NCBI RefSeq assembly: GCF_003990045.1
Contig: NZ_RZGZ01000003.1
Location: 248,001 to 312,000 of the forward strand
Direction: 5' to 3'
Length of the DNA stretch: 64,000 nucleotides
From: Labedella endophytica
GTDB taxonomy: Bacteria; Actinomycetota; Actinomycetes; Actinomycetales; Microbacteriaceae
Positions within the stretch are counted from its first letter, which is position 1, and the number at the start of each line of letters is the position of its first letter. A program made the position numbers and the translations under genes. The notes beneath the pieces are model-generated. The model had not been told where the DNA came from and did not search any database. It saw only the letters and a program-made list of their open reading frames with translations. This document shows, one piece after another, positions 8,238-15,575 of this stretch.

Positions 8238-8654
8238 TCAGTCGGGGATGATGCGGCGACCCATGCTGATCGAGCCGTCGGGTTCGTAGCCGAGTGCGGC
8301 GTAGAAGCCGAGGGCCGCGTCGTTTCCCGCGCGCACCTGCAGGTTGATCTTCGGGCAACCGAGAGCCTCGAGGCGCACTTCCGCCTCGCGCACGAGGGCC
8401 CGGCCGAAGCCTTCCCCTCGATGCGACGGGGAGACGGCGAGGTAGTTGAGCCAGCCGCGGTGCCCCTCGTACCCCGCCATGAGGCTCGCGACGGGCTCAT
8501 CGTCGATCGTGCCGACGAGGAAGAGCTCGGGCTGCACGGTGAGCTTGCGCTCGATGTCGCGGTGGGGGTCGTTCCAGGGTCGTGTCAGTTCGCACGCATG
8601 CCACAGCGCGATGACGGCCTCGGTATCGGAAGCCTGGAAGGACCGGATCTGCAT
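8238..8654 (-). CDS. GNAT acetyltransferase, YpeA-like
   Basis: A single-domain acetyl-CoA-dependent N-acetyltransferase of 138 residues. The opening MQIRSFQASDTEAVIALWHACELTRPWNDP and the acetyl-CoA-binding loop SPSHRGEGFGRALV (Q/RxxGxG/A type) are characteristic of the YpeA subgroup; the CPKINLQVRAGNDAALGFYAALGY segment supplies the C-terminal half. The substrate of this subgroup is unknown. ATG 8654 is preferred over an in-frame TTG at 8666. The gene is isolated between the exporter operon and the mannosyltransferase. Confidence 0.85.
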   Translation of the reverse strand: MQIRSFQASDTEAVIALWHACELTRPWNDPHRDIERKLTVQPELFLVGTIDDEPVASLMAGYEGHRGWLNYLAVSPSHRGEGFGRALVREAEVRLEALGCPKINLQVRAGNDAALGFYAALGYEPDGSISMGRRIIPD

Positions 8655-8789
8655 CAGCTCAGTCAATCACTCGCCGAAGCGGTATGTGCTCCGTGGGACA
8701 TCGACTCCGCGGAGGGCGCCACGTCGGCTCGAAGGCCCTCGCTTGGAGAAGGGAGGGGGCGGGGCGGGCCGAGGGCGGTAGGTGTGTGT

Positions 8790-8819
8790 CGAGGGCTACA
8801 GGCGCACCTGTAGCCCTCG
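8790..8819. terminator. Strong hairpin downstream of mannosyltransferase gene
   Basis: CGAGGGCTACAGG and CCTGTAGCCCTCG form a perfect 13-bp stem with a 4-base loop, about 20 bases past the mannosyltransferase stop on the minus strand. No T-run follows, so it may be a Rho-assisted or 3'-stabilising hairpin rather than a classical terminator. Confidence 0.55.
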
Positions 8820-8831
8820 CTCGGGAGTAGC
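8813..8831 (-). repeat. Copy 1 of a 19-bp dispersed intergenic repeat
   Basis: Read on the minus strand, GCTACTCCCGAGCGAGGGC is identical to 24670-24688 on the plus strand. Both copies lie just after a stop codon, on the coding strand of the gene that ends there. Confidence 0.7.
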
Positions 8832-8838
8832 CCCTTGC

Positions 8839-10032
8839 TTAGGGGCGGCTCGTGCGGCGGCGGCGGGGGGTTTGGAGGCGAGGGGTGTGGAGGGGGGAGC
8901 CCGGGAGGGGGGAGGTGCCGGAGGCGAGTTCGATCGCGTCGCTGTAGTGGCCGACGAGTGCTCCCGTCACGCTTTTCCACGTGCGGGTGCGCACGGCTTC
9001 GCGCGCGGCGCGGCCGAAGGCGGCGCGCTTGCCGTCGTCGCCGGCGAGGTCGCGGACGGCCGAGGCCATCTCGTCGAGGTTGCCGGGGGTGTAGAGCCAG
9101 CCGGTGCGGCTCGAGTCCACGAGGTCCACGGGGCCGCCGCGCCCCGTCGCGACGACGGGCACGCCCGAGGCCATCGCCTCCTGGATCGTCTGGCAGAACG
9201 TCTCCGACTCGCCGGGGTGCACGAAGACGTCGAGGCTCGCCATGGCGACGGCGAGGTCCTCTCCTCCGAGGAAGCCGGCGAAGTGCGCGTCGGGCAGCTG
9301 CCGCTTGAGGGCCGGCGCGAGCGGGCCGTCTCCCACGATCACGAGCCGGGTGCCCGGCACGGAGGAGAGCGCCGCGAGGTCCTCGAGCTGCTTCTCGGCC
9401 GCGAGGCGCCCGACGTAACCGATGAGGCGCTCGCCGTTCGGGGCGATCGCCCGGCGCCAGGCCTCGGACCGCTTCGACGGATCGAACCGCTCCGAGTCGA
9501 CACCGCGCACCCACAGGCGCACACGGTCGATGCTGCGCTCCTCGAGCTGGCGGATCGCGGCGCTCGAGGGTGCGAGCGTGAGGGTCGACCCGGAGTGGAT
9601 GCGGTCGACGTGCTGCCAGAGCAGCTCCTCGGCGTACGGGATGCCGTAGCGCGCGGCGTAGGCGGGGATCTCCGTCTGGTAGACCGCGACGGTCGGCAGC
9701 CCGAGCGCCTGGGAGGCGAGGAGGCCGCGCCATCCGAGCACGAAGGGGGACGCGAGGTGCACGACATCCGGGCGGAACCGCTCGAGCGTGTTCATGAGGC
9801 GGCGCGAGCCCCCTGGCGCAACGCGCACGCTCGGATACCGGGGGAGCGTGAAGGAGGGAACCTGATCGACGCGCACACCCGCGTGTTCGGCCGGCGTGAG
9901 CCTACCGCTGCGTGCGGCGATGACGATCATCTCGTCGCCGCGCTCGGTGAGGTGTTCCATCACACGCAGCAGCGAGTGTGTCACCCCGTTCATGTGAGGG
10001 AGGAAGGACTCGGCGACCATCGCGATCCGCAT
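8839..10032 (-). CDS. mgtA: GT4 GDP-mannose-type alpha-mannosyltransferase (MgtA-like)
   Basis: A 397-residue GT-B glycosyltransferase of family 4. The N-terminus MRIAMVAESFLPHMNGVTHS and the tail motif ESETFCQTIQEAMASGVPVVATGRGGP (E-x7-E donor-binding motif) match MgtA/PimB-like actinobacterial mannosyltransferases, which use GDP-mannose to build membrane glycolipid or lipomannan precursors on the cytoplasmic face. The start ATG 10032 is fixed by the conserved first strand; a longer frame upstream is in the repeat region. It ends with a basic tail. It lies alone, with a strong hairpin downstream. Confidence 0.85.
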   Translation of the reverse strand: MRIAMVAESFLPHMNGVTHSLLRVMEHLTERGDEMIVIAARSGRLTPAEHAGVRVDQVPSFTLPRYPSVRVAPGGSRRLMNTLERFRPDVVHLASPFVLGWRGLLASQALGLPTVAVYQTEIPAYAARYGIPYAEELLWQHVDRIHSGSTLTLAPSSAAIRQLEERSIDRVRLWVRGVDSERFDPSKRSEAWRRAIAPNGERLIGYVGRLAAEKQLEDLAALSSVPGTRLVIVGDGPLAPALKRQLPDAHFAGFLGGEDLAVAMASLDVFVHPGESETFCQTIQEAMASGVPVVATGRGGPVDLVDSSRTGWLYTPGNLDEMASAVRDLAGDDGKRAAFGRAAREAVRTRTWKSVTGALVGHYSDAIELASGTSPLPGSPLHTPRLQTPRRRRTSRP

Positions 10033-10091
10033 ACTCGATGGTCCCGCGTGACGTGGACGGAGCGGTGAGCACGAGGGAGACGGGAGGTGAA

Positions 10092-10190
10092 GCCGCAGTG
10101 ACGATCCCGTGTCCGAGATCGATATCGTGCAGTGCCGGACGGAGCGACGGGGCGCGAAGAAAGGGAAGGCCGCAGTGACGATCCCGTGTC
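10092..10190. repeat. 22-bp exact direct repeat within a ~77-bp imperfect duplication
   Basis: GCCGCAGTGACGATCCCGTG followed by TC occurs at 10092-10113 and again at 10169-10190. The sequence ahead of each copy is also related (GGACGGAGCG and G/A-rich tracts), so this is an imperfect tandem duplication of about 77 bp. It fills the divergent gap between the mannosyltransferase and the LLM oxidoreductase. Confidence 0.75.
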
Positions 10191-10254
10191 GTGCCGAGAA
10201 AGGCGGTCTGGGAATACCGCCGAGGGGGCTGCCGTTGACCCACATGAGCCAATA

Positions 10255-10268
10255 CATTCAGATGAATG
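10255..10268. promoter_or_regulatory. Short inverted repeat upstream of LLM oxidoreductase gene
   Basis: CATTCA-GA-TGAATG has perfect 6-bp arms and lies 46 bases before the oxidoreductase ATG, in AT-richer sequence than its surroundings. It could be a MarR- or TetR-type operator; no regulator gene adjoins it. Confidence 0.4.
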
Positions 10269-10314
10269 GATTGGAAGCCAGTGGACACCAGTGGATAGGA
10301 CGGACGCAACCGAC

Positions 10315-11385
10315 ATGACGAAGAACCTCGAACTCGGACTCGACACCTTCGGAGACGTGAGCGTCGACGCTCAGGGCGACCTGCTGCCGCACGCCCAGGT
10401 TCTCCGGAACCTCGTGGAGCAGGCGAAGCTCGCCGACCGCGTGGGTCTCGCGTACTTCGGCATCGGCGAACACCACCGCGAGGACTTCGCCGTCTCCGCC
10501 CCCGAGGTCCTCCTCGCGGCGATCGCCGCGCAGACGGAGAGGATCCACCTCGGCACGGCCGTGACGGTCCTCAGCTCGGACGACCCCATCCGCGTCTTCC
10601 AGCGCTTCGCGACCCTCGACGCCGTGTCCAACGGACGCGCCGAAGTGATCCTCGGCCGCGGCTCGTTCACGGAGTCCTTCCCGCTCTTCGGCTTCGAGCT
10701 CACGCAGTACGAGGAGCTCTTCGAGGAGAAGCTGCAGCTCTTCACCGAGGTGCGCAAGCAGAAGCCCATCACGTGGCAGGGCAACACGCGCGCTCCGCTG
10801 TCGAACCAGTCTGTCTTCCCGCCCGTCGAGAACGGCCTGCTGAAGACGTGGATCGGCGTCGGCGGAAGCCCCGAGTCCGTCGTGCGCGCCGCGCACTACG
10901 GCCTTCCCCTCATGCTCGCGATCATCGGCGGAGAGCCGCACCGCTTCGCCCCCTTCGTGAAGCTCTACAAGCAGGCCCTCGAGCAGTTCGGCAACCCGCT
11001 GCCCCCCGTCGGCGTGCACTCGCCCGGACACGTCTCGGACACGGACGAGCAGGCCCGCGAGGAGCTGTGGCCTCACTACCGCGTGCTGCTCGACCGGATC
11101 GGCCGCGACCGCGGATGGCCCCCCATCACGCGCGACCGTTTCGAGGCGGAGGCCGCTCCCGAGGGATCCCTCTACGTCGGTTCGCCGGAGACCGTCGCCG
11201 GGAAGATCGCCCGCACGGCGAAGATCCTCGAGCTCGACCGCTTCGACCTGAAGTACGCGAACGGGACGATGCCGCACGAGCAGCTCATGAACAGCATCGA
11301 CCTCTACGGCACGCAGGTCGCCCCGCGCGTCCGCGAGCTCCTCGGTGTCGACGCCGCGGCCGAGTCGGAGCTCGTCTCCCGCTGA
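10315..11385 (+). CDS. LLM-class flavin-dependent oxidoreductase
   Basis: A 356-residue TIM-barrel enzyme of the bacterial luciferase-like monooxygenase family that uses FMN or F420. Hallmarks: VGLAYFGIGEHHREDFAVSAPEVLLAAIAAQTERIHLGTAVTVL near the N-terminus, the RGSFTESFPLFGF loop, and VGSPETVAGKIARTAKILELDRFDLKY near the end. The start ATG 10315 fits the first strand (LELGLDTFGDV). The physiological substrate is unknown; stress or xenobiotic detoxification is a common guess. A perfect 16-bp hairpin lies downstream. Confidence 0.88.
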   Translation: MTKNLELGLDTFGDVSVDAQGDLLPHAQVLRNLVEQAKLADRVGLAYFGIGEHHREDFAVSAPEVLLAAIAAQTERIHLGTAVTVLSSDDPIRVFQRFATLDAVSNGRAEVILGRGSFTESFPLFGFELTQYEELFEEKLQLFTEVRKQKPITWQGNTRAPLSNQSVFPPVENGLLKTWIGVGGSPESVVRAAHYGLPLMLAIIGGEPHRFAPFVKLYKQALEQFGNPLPPVGVHSPGHVSDTDEQAREELWPHYRVLLDRIGRDRGWPPITRDRFEAEAAPEGSLYVGSPETVAGKIARTAKILELDRFDLKYANGTMPHEQLMNSIDLYGTQVAPRVRELLGVDAAAESELVSR

Positions 11386-11473
11386 CCTGACGTTCTGCTC
11401 CACCCAGCGCTCCCCACTCCTCGCCTGGAGGCGCGCGGTAGCGCTCCCGGTTGCCGCCTGACGAACGACCTCC

Positions 11474-11511
11474 AGCGCTCCCCACTCCATACCCCTGGAG
11501 TGGGGAGCGCT
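11474..11511. terminator. Perfect 16-bp hairpin after LLM gene
   Basis: AGCGCTCCCCACTCCA pairs with TGGAGTGGGGAGCGCT around a 6-base loop. A further copy of the left arm (AGCGCTCCCCACTCC) lies at 11406-11420, just after the stop codon, and could compete for the same right arm. No T-run follows. Confidence 0.65.
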
Positions 11512-11540
11512 CCCCATGACGGGACGGTCCGGCGTGTCGA

Positions 11541-11546
11541 TAGGGT
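11541..11546 (+). promoter_or_regulatory. Candidate -10 element TAGGGT for the Ycf46 cluster
   Basis: TAGGGT lies about 60 bases before the first gene of the 11.6-16.4 kb cluster, after the hairpin of the preceding gene. It is the only good -10 match in the gap. The -35 region is not obvious. Confidence 0.4.
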
Positions 11547-11607
11547 GATCCTGCACCCGTGATCGCCGCGCGGATGCCTGATCACGCTGTCGGGGGAGAT
11601 GATCGCT

Positions 11608-12477
11608 GTGAGTTCGGGACAGCCCATCCAGTCCGACCGCGCTCGCCGCACGATCGCGCGTTTCGCCGGCGCCTCGTGGACGGCCGGCGCGATCATCATG
11701 GCGCTCATCGCCTTCGGCACCTTCAGTCGTCTCGCGGTCGACGGAGACACCGGCCGACTCTTCGAGCCTGGTGGGGGCGGCTACAGCGACTACCCGTGGG
11801 AGGACGAGAACCTCCCGGAGGCGCAGCCGGACGCGAACGACCCCGACGTCTACGTCGGCAACGGCAACGCCGTCATCCGGATCGACGGCGTGACGACGGC
11901 GCCTCTGCAGGTCACTCCGATCGACGGCGAGTACATCCGGCTCTCGATGACGGAGAGCGGCGACATCGACCCCGAGCTGCCCGTCGAAGATCGCGAGTGG
12001 CCGCTGCGCGTCGGCTATCCACAGGAAGACCTGCCCTCCGTCGTGTTCCCCTACGCGGGGACCCTCGAACTGTGGGTCCAGGCTGACGAGCAGTGGATCC
12101 TCCGCATCGAGGAACTCGTCGCCGACGAGATCACGGACGTCGTCTCCGGCCAGGGCAACAGGCTCCTCGTCTATCGGGGCAACGCCGTGAGCGCGCTCTT
12201 CGAGTTCGTCGGCGACGGTGTCTTCATCGTCACGGCGTATTCGCGCGAGGTCGGCGAGGAATCCCTCATCATCGAGAGCGACCCGATCGAGCAGCGGCAG
12301 TCGTGGTCGCCGTCCGATGTCGTCGTCCTGAGTATCGAATCGAGCGCCGACCGCGGAGCCTGGGTCGTCGACATCGACTCCTACGATGATGACGATGAGA
12401 GCACCCCGACTCCCGGCGAGACGCCGACGACGTCGTCCGAGCCGACCGATCCCCCCACCGAGCAGGAGACCCCGTAG
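11608..12477 (+). CDS. Membrane-anchored extracytoplasmic protein, first gene of Ycf46 cluster
   Basis: I do not recognise the family. The 289-residue protein has a basic N-terminus, one transmembrane helix at about residues 24-43 (TAGAIIMALIAFGTFSRL), then a beta-rich extracytoplasmic region and a Pro/Thr/Ser-rich tail (TPTPGETPTTSSEPTDPPTE). The mature region has no cysteine. GTG 11608 is chosen because GGGGGAG lies nine bases upstream; ATG 11599 would touch that ribosome binding site. It is followed with no gap by the AAA+ ATPase gene. A role as a membrane sensor or anchor for the cluster is inferred only from position. Confidence 0.75.
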   Translation: MSSGQPIQSDRARRTIARFAGASWTAGAIIMALIAFGTFSRLAVDGDTGRLFEPGGGGYSDYPWEDENLPEAQPDANDPDVYVGNGNAVIRIDGVTTAPLQVTPIDGEYIRLSMTESGDIDPELPVEDREWPLRVGYPQEDLPSVVFPYAGTLELWVQADEQWILRIEELVADEITDVVSGQGNRLLVYRGNAVSALFEFVGDGVFIVTAYSREVGEESLIIESDPIEQRQSWSPSDVVVLSIESSADRGAWVVDIDSYDDDDESTPTPGETPTTSSEPTDPPTEQETP

Positions 12478-14115
12478 ATGGCCGACTTCGTGAAGACCCT
12501 CGACCAGGCGTTCAAGGCCCGGCTCCCGCTGCTCTACATCGAGACGAGCGAGGAGGAGCGGGTGATCCAGGAGATCGGCCGCGCCGCCGGGCAGCTGCGG
12601 CACCCGCGTCAGGTGTGGACATGGTCGTCCGCGACGGGACTCGTGTCGCCCGAGTCGAAGATCATCTCGAACACGACCAATCCGTCCCGCGCGCTCGAGC
12701 ATGCGCAGACCGTCACCGAGAACGCCGTGTTCGTGTTCTGCGACCTGCACGCGTACTTCGGGTCGGAGGGCCGGCCAGGGGACCCCGGCATCATCCGGAA
12801 GGTGCGCGAGGCGGTGCTGGAGTTCCGGCACGGCGACCTCGGCCGGGCACTCGTCGTGACCGCGCCGGTTCGCGCGATCCCGCCGGAGCTCGACAAGCTC
12901 ACGAATCTCGTGGAGTTCCCCCTGCCGGAGCGGAAGGAGCTCTCCTGGCTCCTCGACACGATGATCGACAACAACTCGTCGGGCTCGGGGCGCATCCGGG
13001 TCAAGGCGTCGACCGGCGACCGGGAGAAGATGGTGCAGGCTGCTCTCGGTCTCACGATGGCCGAGGCGGAGAACGCCTTCGCGCGGGCCATGGTCGACGA
13101 CGGCGCACTGACGACCGACGACATCGACATCATCCTCGACGAGAAGCGGCAGACCGTCCGGAAGGCCGGTCTGCTCGACTTCGTGGACAACGGCATCGAC
13201 CTCGACCAGGTGGGCGGCCTCAACAACCTCAAGCGCTGGCTGTCGCGGCGCGACGGCTCCTGGCTCGCGGAGGCCGAGGCCTTCGGGCTGCCTGCTCCGA
13301 AGGGAGTGCTCATCACGGGCGTTCCCGGCTGCGGGAAGTCCCTCACGGCGAAGGCGACGGCCGCATCGTGGGACATCCCGCTTCTCCGCCTCGACATCGG
13401 CAAGATCTTCGCGGGGCTCGTCGGCTCGAGCGAGCAGAACCTGCGTACGGCGATCGCGACGGCGGAGGCCGTCGCACCCTGCATCCTCTGGGTCGACGAG
13501 ATCGAGAAGGGGTTCTCGAACACCACCGGATCCGGCGACTCCGGCACGACGGCGCGCGTGTTCGGCTACTTCCTCACATGGATGCAGGAGAAGACCAAGT
13601 CCGTCTTCGTCGTGGCGACAGCCAACAACATCGACGCACTGCCGCCGGAATTCCTCCGCAAGGGCCGGTTCGACGAGATCTTCTTCGTCGATCTCCCCAC
13701 GGGAATCGAGCGCGACGCGATCTGGCGCATCCAGCTCGCGTCGCAAGCGACCCCGGCCAACGGCCTCGCGCCGCTCGCGTCAGACGCGAGCGTGATCGAC
13801 CGCCTCACGGCCGCATCCGAGGACTACTCGGGCGCCGAGATCGAGCAAGCGGTCGTCGTGGCGATGTACGAGGCCTTCGCCGGAGGGCGCACGGTTACGA
13901 TCGACGACCTCGAGAAGGCCATCACCTCGATGATCCCGCTCGCGGTGACGCAGTCGGAGGAGGTCGCGGGCATTCGCAGTTGGGCGGCGCTCCGGGCCGT
14001 GCGCGCGACGGGCAGCGAGGACGCGGACCCCGCTCAGGACGATGCCCAGGCGGGGGTCCCGGCCACGGGAGCCGACCTCGCGAAGCGCCGCGGCGGCCGC
14101 ACGGTGGAATTCTGA
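12478..14115 (+). CDS. Ycf46-like AAA+ ATPase
   Basis: A 545-residue AAA+ protein of the group that includes chloroplast and cyanobacterial Ycf46. Residues 1-200 form the characteristic N-terminal domain ([26 protein letters not shown]). The ATPase core has an intact Walker A GVPGCGKS at 281-288, Walker [11 protein letters not shown] with Asp340-Glu341, sensor-1 VVATAN, arginine-finger region RKGRFDE, and sensor-2-like GAEIEQAV. It should therefore hydrolyse ATP as a ring to remodel a partner. Unlike FtsH it has no protease domain. The start directly follows the upstream stop; the stop overlaps a 15-codon ORF. Confidence 0.88.
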   Translation: MADFVKTLDQAFKARLPLLYIETSEEERVIQEIGRAAGQLRHPRQVWTWSSATGLVSPESKIISNTTNPSRALEHAQTVTENAVFVFCDLHAYFGSEGRPGDPGIIRKVREAVLEFRHGDLGRALVVTAPVRAIPPELDKLTNLVEFPLPERKELSWLLDTMIDNNSSGSGRIRVKASTGDREKMVQAALGLTMAEAENAFARAMVDDGALTTDDIDIILDEKRQTVRKAGLLDFVDNGIDLDQVGGLNNLKRWLSRRDGSWLAEAEAFGLPAPKGVLITGVPGCGKSLTAKATAASWDIPLLRLDIGKIFAGLVGSSEQNLRTAIATAEAVAPCILWVDEIEKGFSNTTGSGDSGTTARVFGYFLTWMQEKTKSVFVVATANNIDALPPEFLRKGRFDEIFFVDLPTGIERDAIWRIQLASQATPANGLAPLASDASVIDRLTAASEDYSGAEIEQAVVVAMYEAFAGGRTVTIDDLEKAITSMIPLAVTQSEEVAGIRSWAALRAVRATGSEDADPAQDDAQAGVPATGADLAKRRGGRTVEF

Positions 14116-14162
14116 TGAGCACGGTTCTGGTGAACGGCAACGGATGGAGGAGGAACGCATGA
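14115..14162 (+). CDS. Possible 15-residue micropeptide between ATPase and DUF2997 genes
   Basis: The ATG shares one base with the ATPase TGA stop (TGATG), and the TGA overlaps the DUF2997 start as ATGA. The product would be [15 protein letters not shown]. The purine-rich GGAGGAGG ribosome binding site of the next gene lies inside it. It may be a mere coupling device or chance; it is listed because of the exact overlaps and because a radical-SAM gene follows. Confidence 0.3.
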   Translation: MSTVLVNGNGWRRNA

Positions 14163-14380
14163 CGCAGAAGCAACTCGTCGTCCAGGTGCGACGTGACGGC
14201 ACGGTGCACGCCGAGACCATCGGCATGCAGGGCGCCGAGTGCCTCGACTACATCGCCGTTCTCGAGAACCTGCTCGAGGCGGAGACCACCGAGTCGGCCT
14301 TCACGGACGACTATCACCGCACCGGGGTCGACGACTCCGCCGGCGTGGTCGCGGAGGACCGCGATGCGCTCGGTCGCTGA
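14159..14380 (+). CDS. DUF2997-like small protein
   Basis: A 73-residue protein whose first 45 residues match the DUF2997 pattern: a strand QLVVQVRRDGTV, a turn, and GAECLDYIAVLENLL. The invariant-looking Gly-x-x-Cys-Leu is at about residues 25-29. The acidic C-terminus (about 45-73) is variable. DUF2997 proteins accompany Ycf46 and DUF1257 in cyanobacteria, so this is the same functional set. The single Cys next to the helix could ligate metal or accept a modification. The start has a strong GGAGGAGG site seven bases upstream; the 3' end overlaps the next gene by 17 bases. Confidence 0.75.
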   Translation: MTQKQLVVQVRRDGTVHAETIGMQGAECLDYIAVLENLLEAETTESAFTDDYHRTGVDDSAGVVAEDRDALGR

Positions 14381-15074
14381 CCTCCTCGACCGGCCCGTGC
14401 CGGAGCGCCGGTCGGGGGAGACGCTCCGCTGGTCACGCTTCCTGGCGTCGACAACCGCGGAAGGACCGGGCGTCCGCTCGGCCCTGTGGTCGCAGGGGTG
14501 CTCCGTCCACTGCCCCGGGTGCTTCAACCCGCACCTGTGGGCCGCGGCGGGTGCGCGTCTCGACGACACCGCGGCTCTCGCCGAACGTTTCGCCGCCGAG
14601 ACCGAGGCGGCCGGCGCGGAGGGCGTCACCCTCCTCGGCGGGGAGCCCTTCGACCAGGCCGAGGCGCTCGCCGTCGTCGCGGAGGCCATGGCGGCGCGCG
14701 GCCTCACTGTGATGACCTTCAGCGGGTACACCCTCGACGCCCTCACCGGGTGGGCGGCGGAGCGCGACGACATCGCGCGCCTGCTCGCCGCCACCGACCT
14801 GCTCGTGGACGGTCCGTACCTGCGCGATCGCCCGGACGCGATCCGGCCGTGGCTCGGATCGACGAACCAGGGGATCCGCGCACTGAGCCCCGCGTACGCC
14901 GACGTCGTCGCGCGGATCGATGCCGACGGAGGCCGCGACCGGGTCGAGATCCGGATCGACCGTGACGGCCGCATCGATGTGAACGGCTGGGCCGACGACG
15001 CGGCCCTCGCCATCCTGCTCGACGATCTCGGAGTGAGGGCCGACGCCCCGTTCCGGAAGGAGAAGAACCGATGA
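14364..15074 (+). CDS. Radical-SAM / 4Fe-4S single-cluster activase-like protein
   Basis: A 236-residue protein resembling NrdG and pyruvate-formate-lyase activases. The cluster-binding motif is GCSVHCPGCFN, with Cys46, Cys50 and Cys53 in CxxxCxxC spacing. GGEP follows at about residues 95-98 for S-adenosylmethionine binding, and DLLVDGPY marks the second half of the barrel. No glycyl-radical enzyme or anaerobic ribonucleotide reductase is encoded nearby, so an activase role would need a different partner. Residues 175-236 are a C-terminal extension. It overlaps DUF2997 upstream by 17 bases and DUF1257 downstream as ATGA. Confidence 0.83.
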   Translation: MRSVADLLDRPVPERRSGETLRWSRFLASTTAEGPGVRSALWSQGCSVHCPGCFNPHLWAAAGARLDDTAALAERFAAETEAAGAEGVTLLGGEPFDQAEALAVVAEAMAARGLTVMTFSGYTLDALTGWAAERDDIARLLAATDLLVDGPYLRDRPDAIRPWLGSTNQGIRALSPAYADVVARIDADGGRDRVEIRIDRDGRIDVNGWADDAALAILLDDLGVRADAPFRKEKNR

Positions 15075-15568
15075 GTGTCACGATCCTCCTCATCCCCGTC
15101 GCGCTCGCCGCGGCGTCCCTCGCCGGCGGGGCGGGACTCGGCGCGGCGAACCGCGCCCGGGACGAGAGCCGACGGGCCGGAAACCCCAGTACCGCCCTCA
15201 CCGTGCGCACACGCATGAAGGACCGTGGGCTCCTGGGGCTCGCGCTCGACGACCTCGGAGCCCTCGACGTCGTCGCCGGTGAGACGCAGGTGACGGCGAC
15301 CATCGACGACATCCGCCTCTCGATGACGCTCACCGAGGATGACGTCTGGGAGGCCCACATGGACAGGGCCGACGGCATCGCGGTGGACGAGGACATCGCC
15401 CGTGACATCCTGACCCGCCTCGACGCCGCCTACGCCGGTCGGGTCCAGTCGGCTGTCGCCGAGCGGATCCGGGCGCAGGCCGATTCGGCCGGCTTCGAGC
15501 TCGTCTCCGAGACGCGCGACGAGGCCTCGACGGTCACGATGGTGCTCAACGTGCGACAGGACGTGTGA
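15071..15568 (+). CDS. Membrane-anchored DUF1257-like protein
   Basis: A 165-residue protein with an N-terminal hydrophobic helix (about 1-25, ILLIPVALAAASLAGGAGLG) followed by a domain resembling DUF1257. The start of the domain, TALTVRTRMKDRGLLGLALDDLG, and its end, ILTRLDAAYA followed by FELVSETRDEASTVTMVLNV, match the pattern of DUF1257 members that sit beside Ycf46 and DUF2997. The membrane helix is unlike the soluble cyanobacterial versions. Assignment rests on motif resemblance, so a profile search is the deciding test. ATGA overlap joins it to the radical-SAM gene. Confidence 0.65.
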   Translation: MSVTILLIPVALAAASLAGGAGLGAANRARDESRRAGNPSTALTVRTRMKDRGLLGLALDDLGALDVVAGETQVTATIDDIRLSMTLTEDDVWEAHMDRADGIAVDEDIARDILTRLDAAYAGRVQSAVAERIRAQADSAGFELVSETRDEASTVTMVLNVRQDV

Positions 15569-15575
15569 CGACACG

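Noticed and set aside
10258-13746. Antisense open frame of 1162 codons opposite the LLM and ATPase genes
   Set aside because: It is the mirror of GC-rich coding sequence: composition is Arg/Glu/Asp/His-rich without motifs, while the plus strand encodes recognisable LLM and AAA+ proteins.
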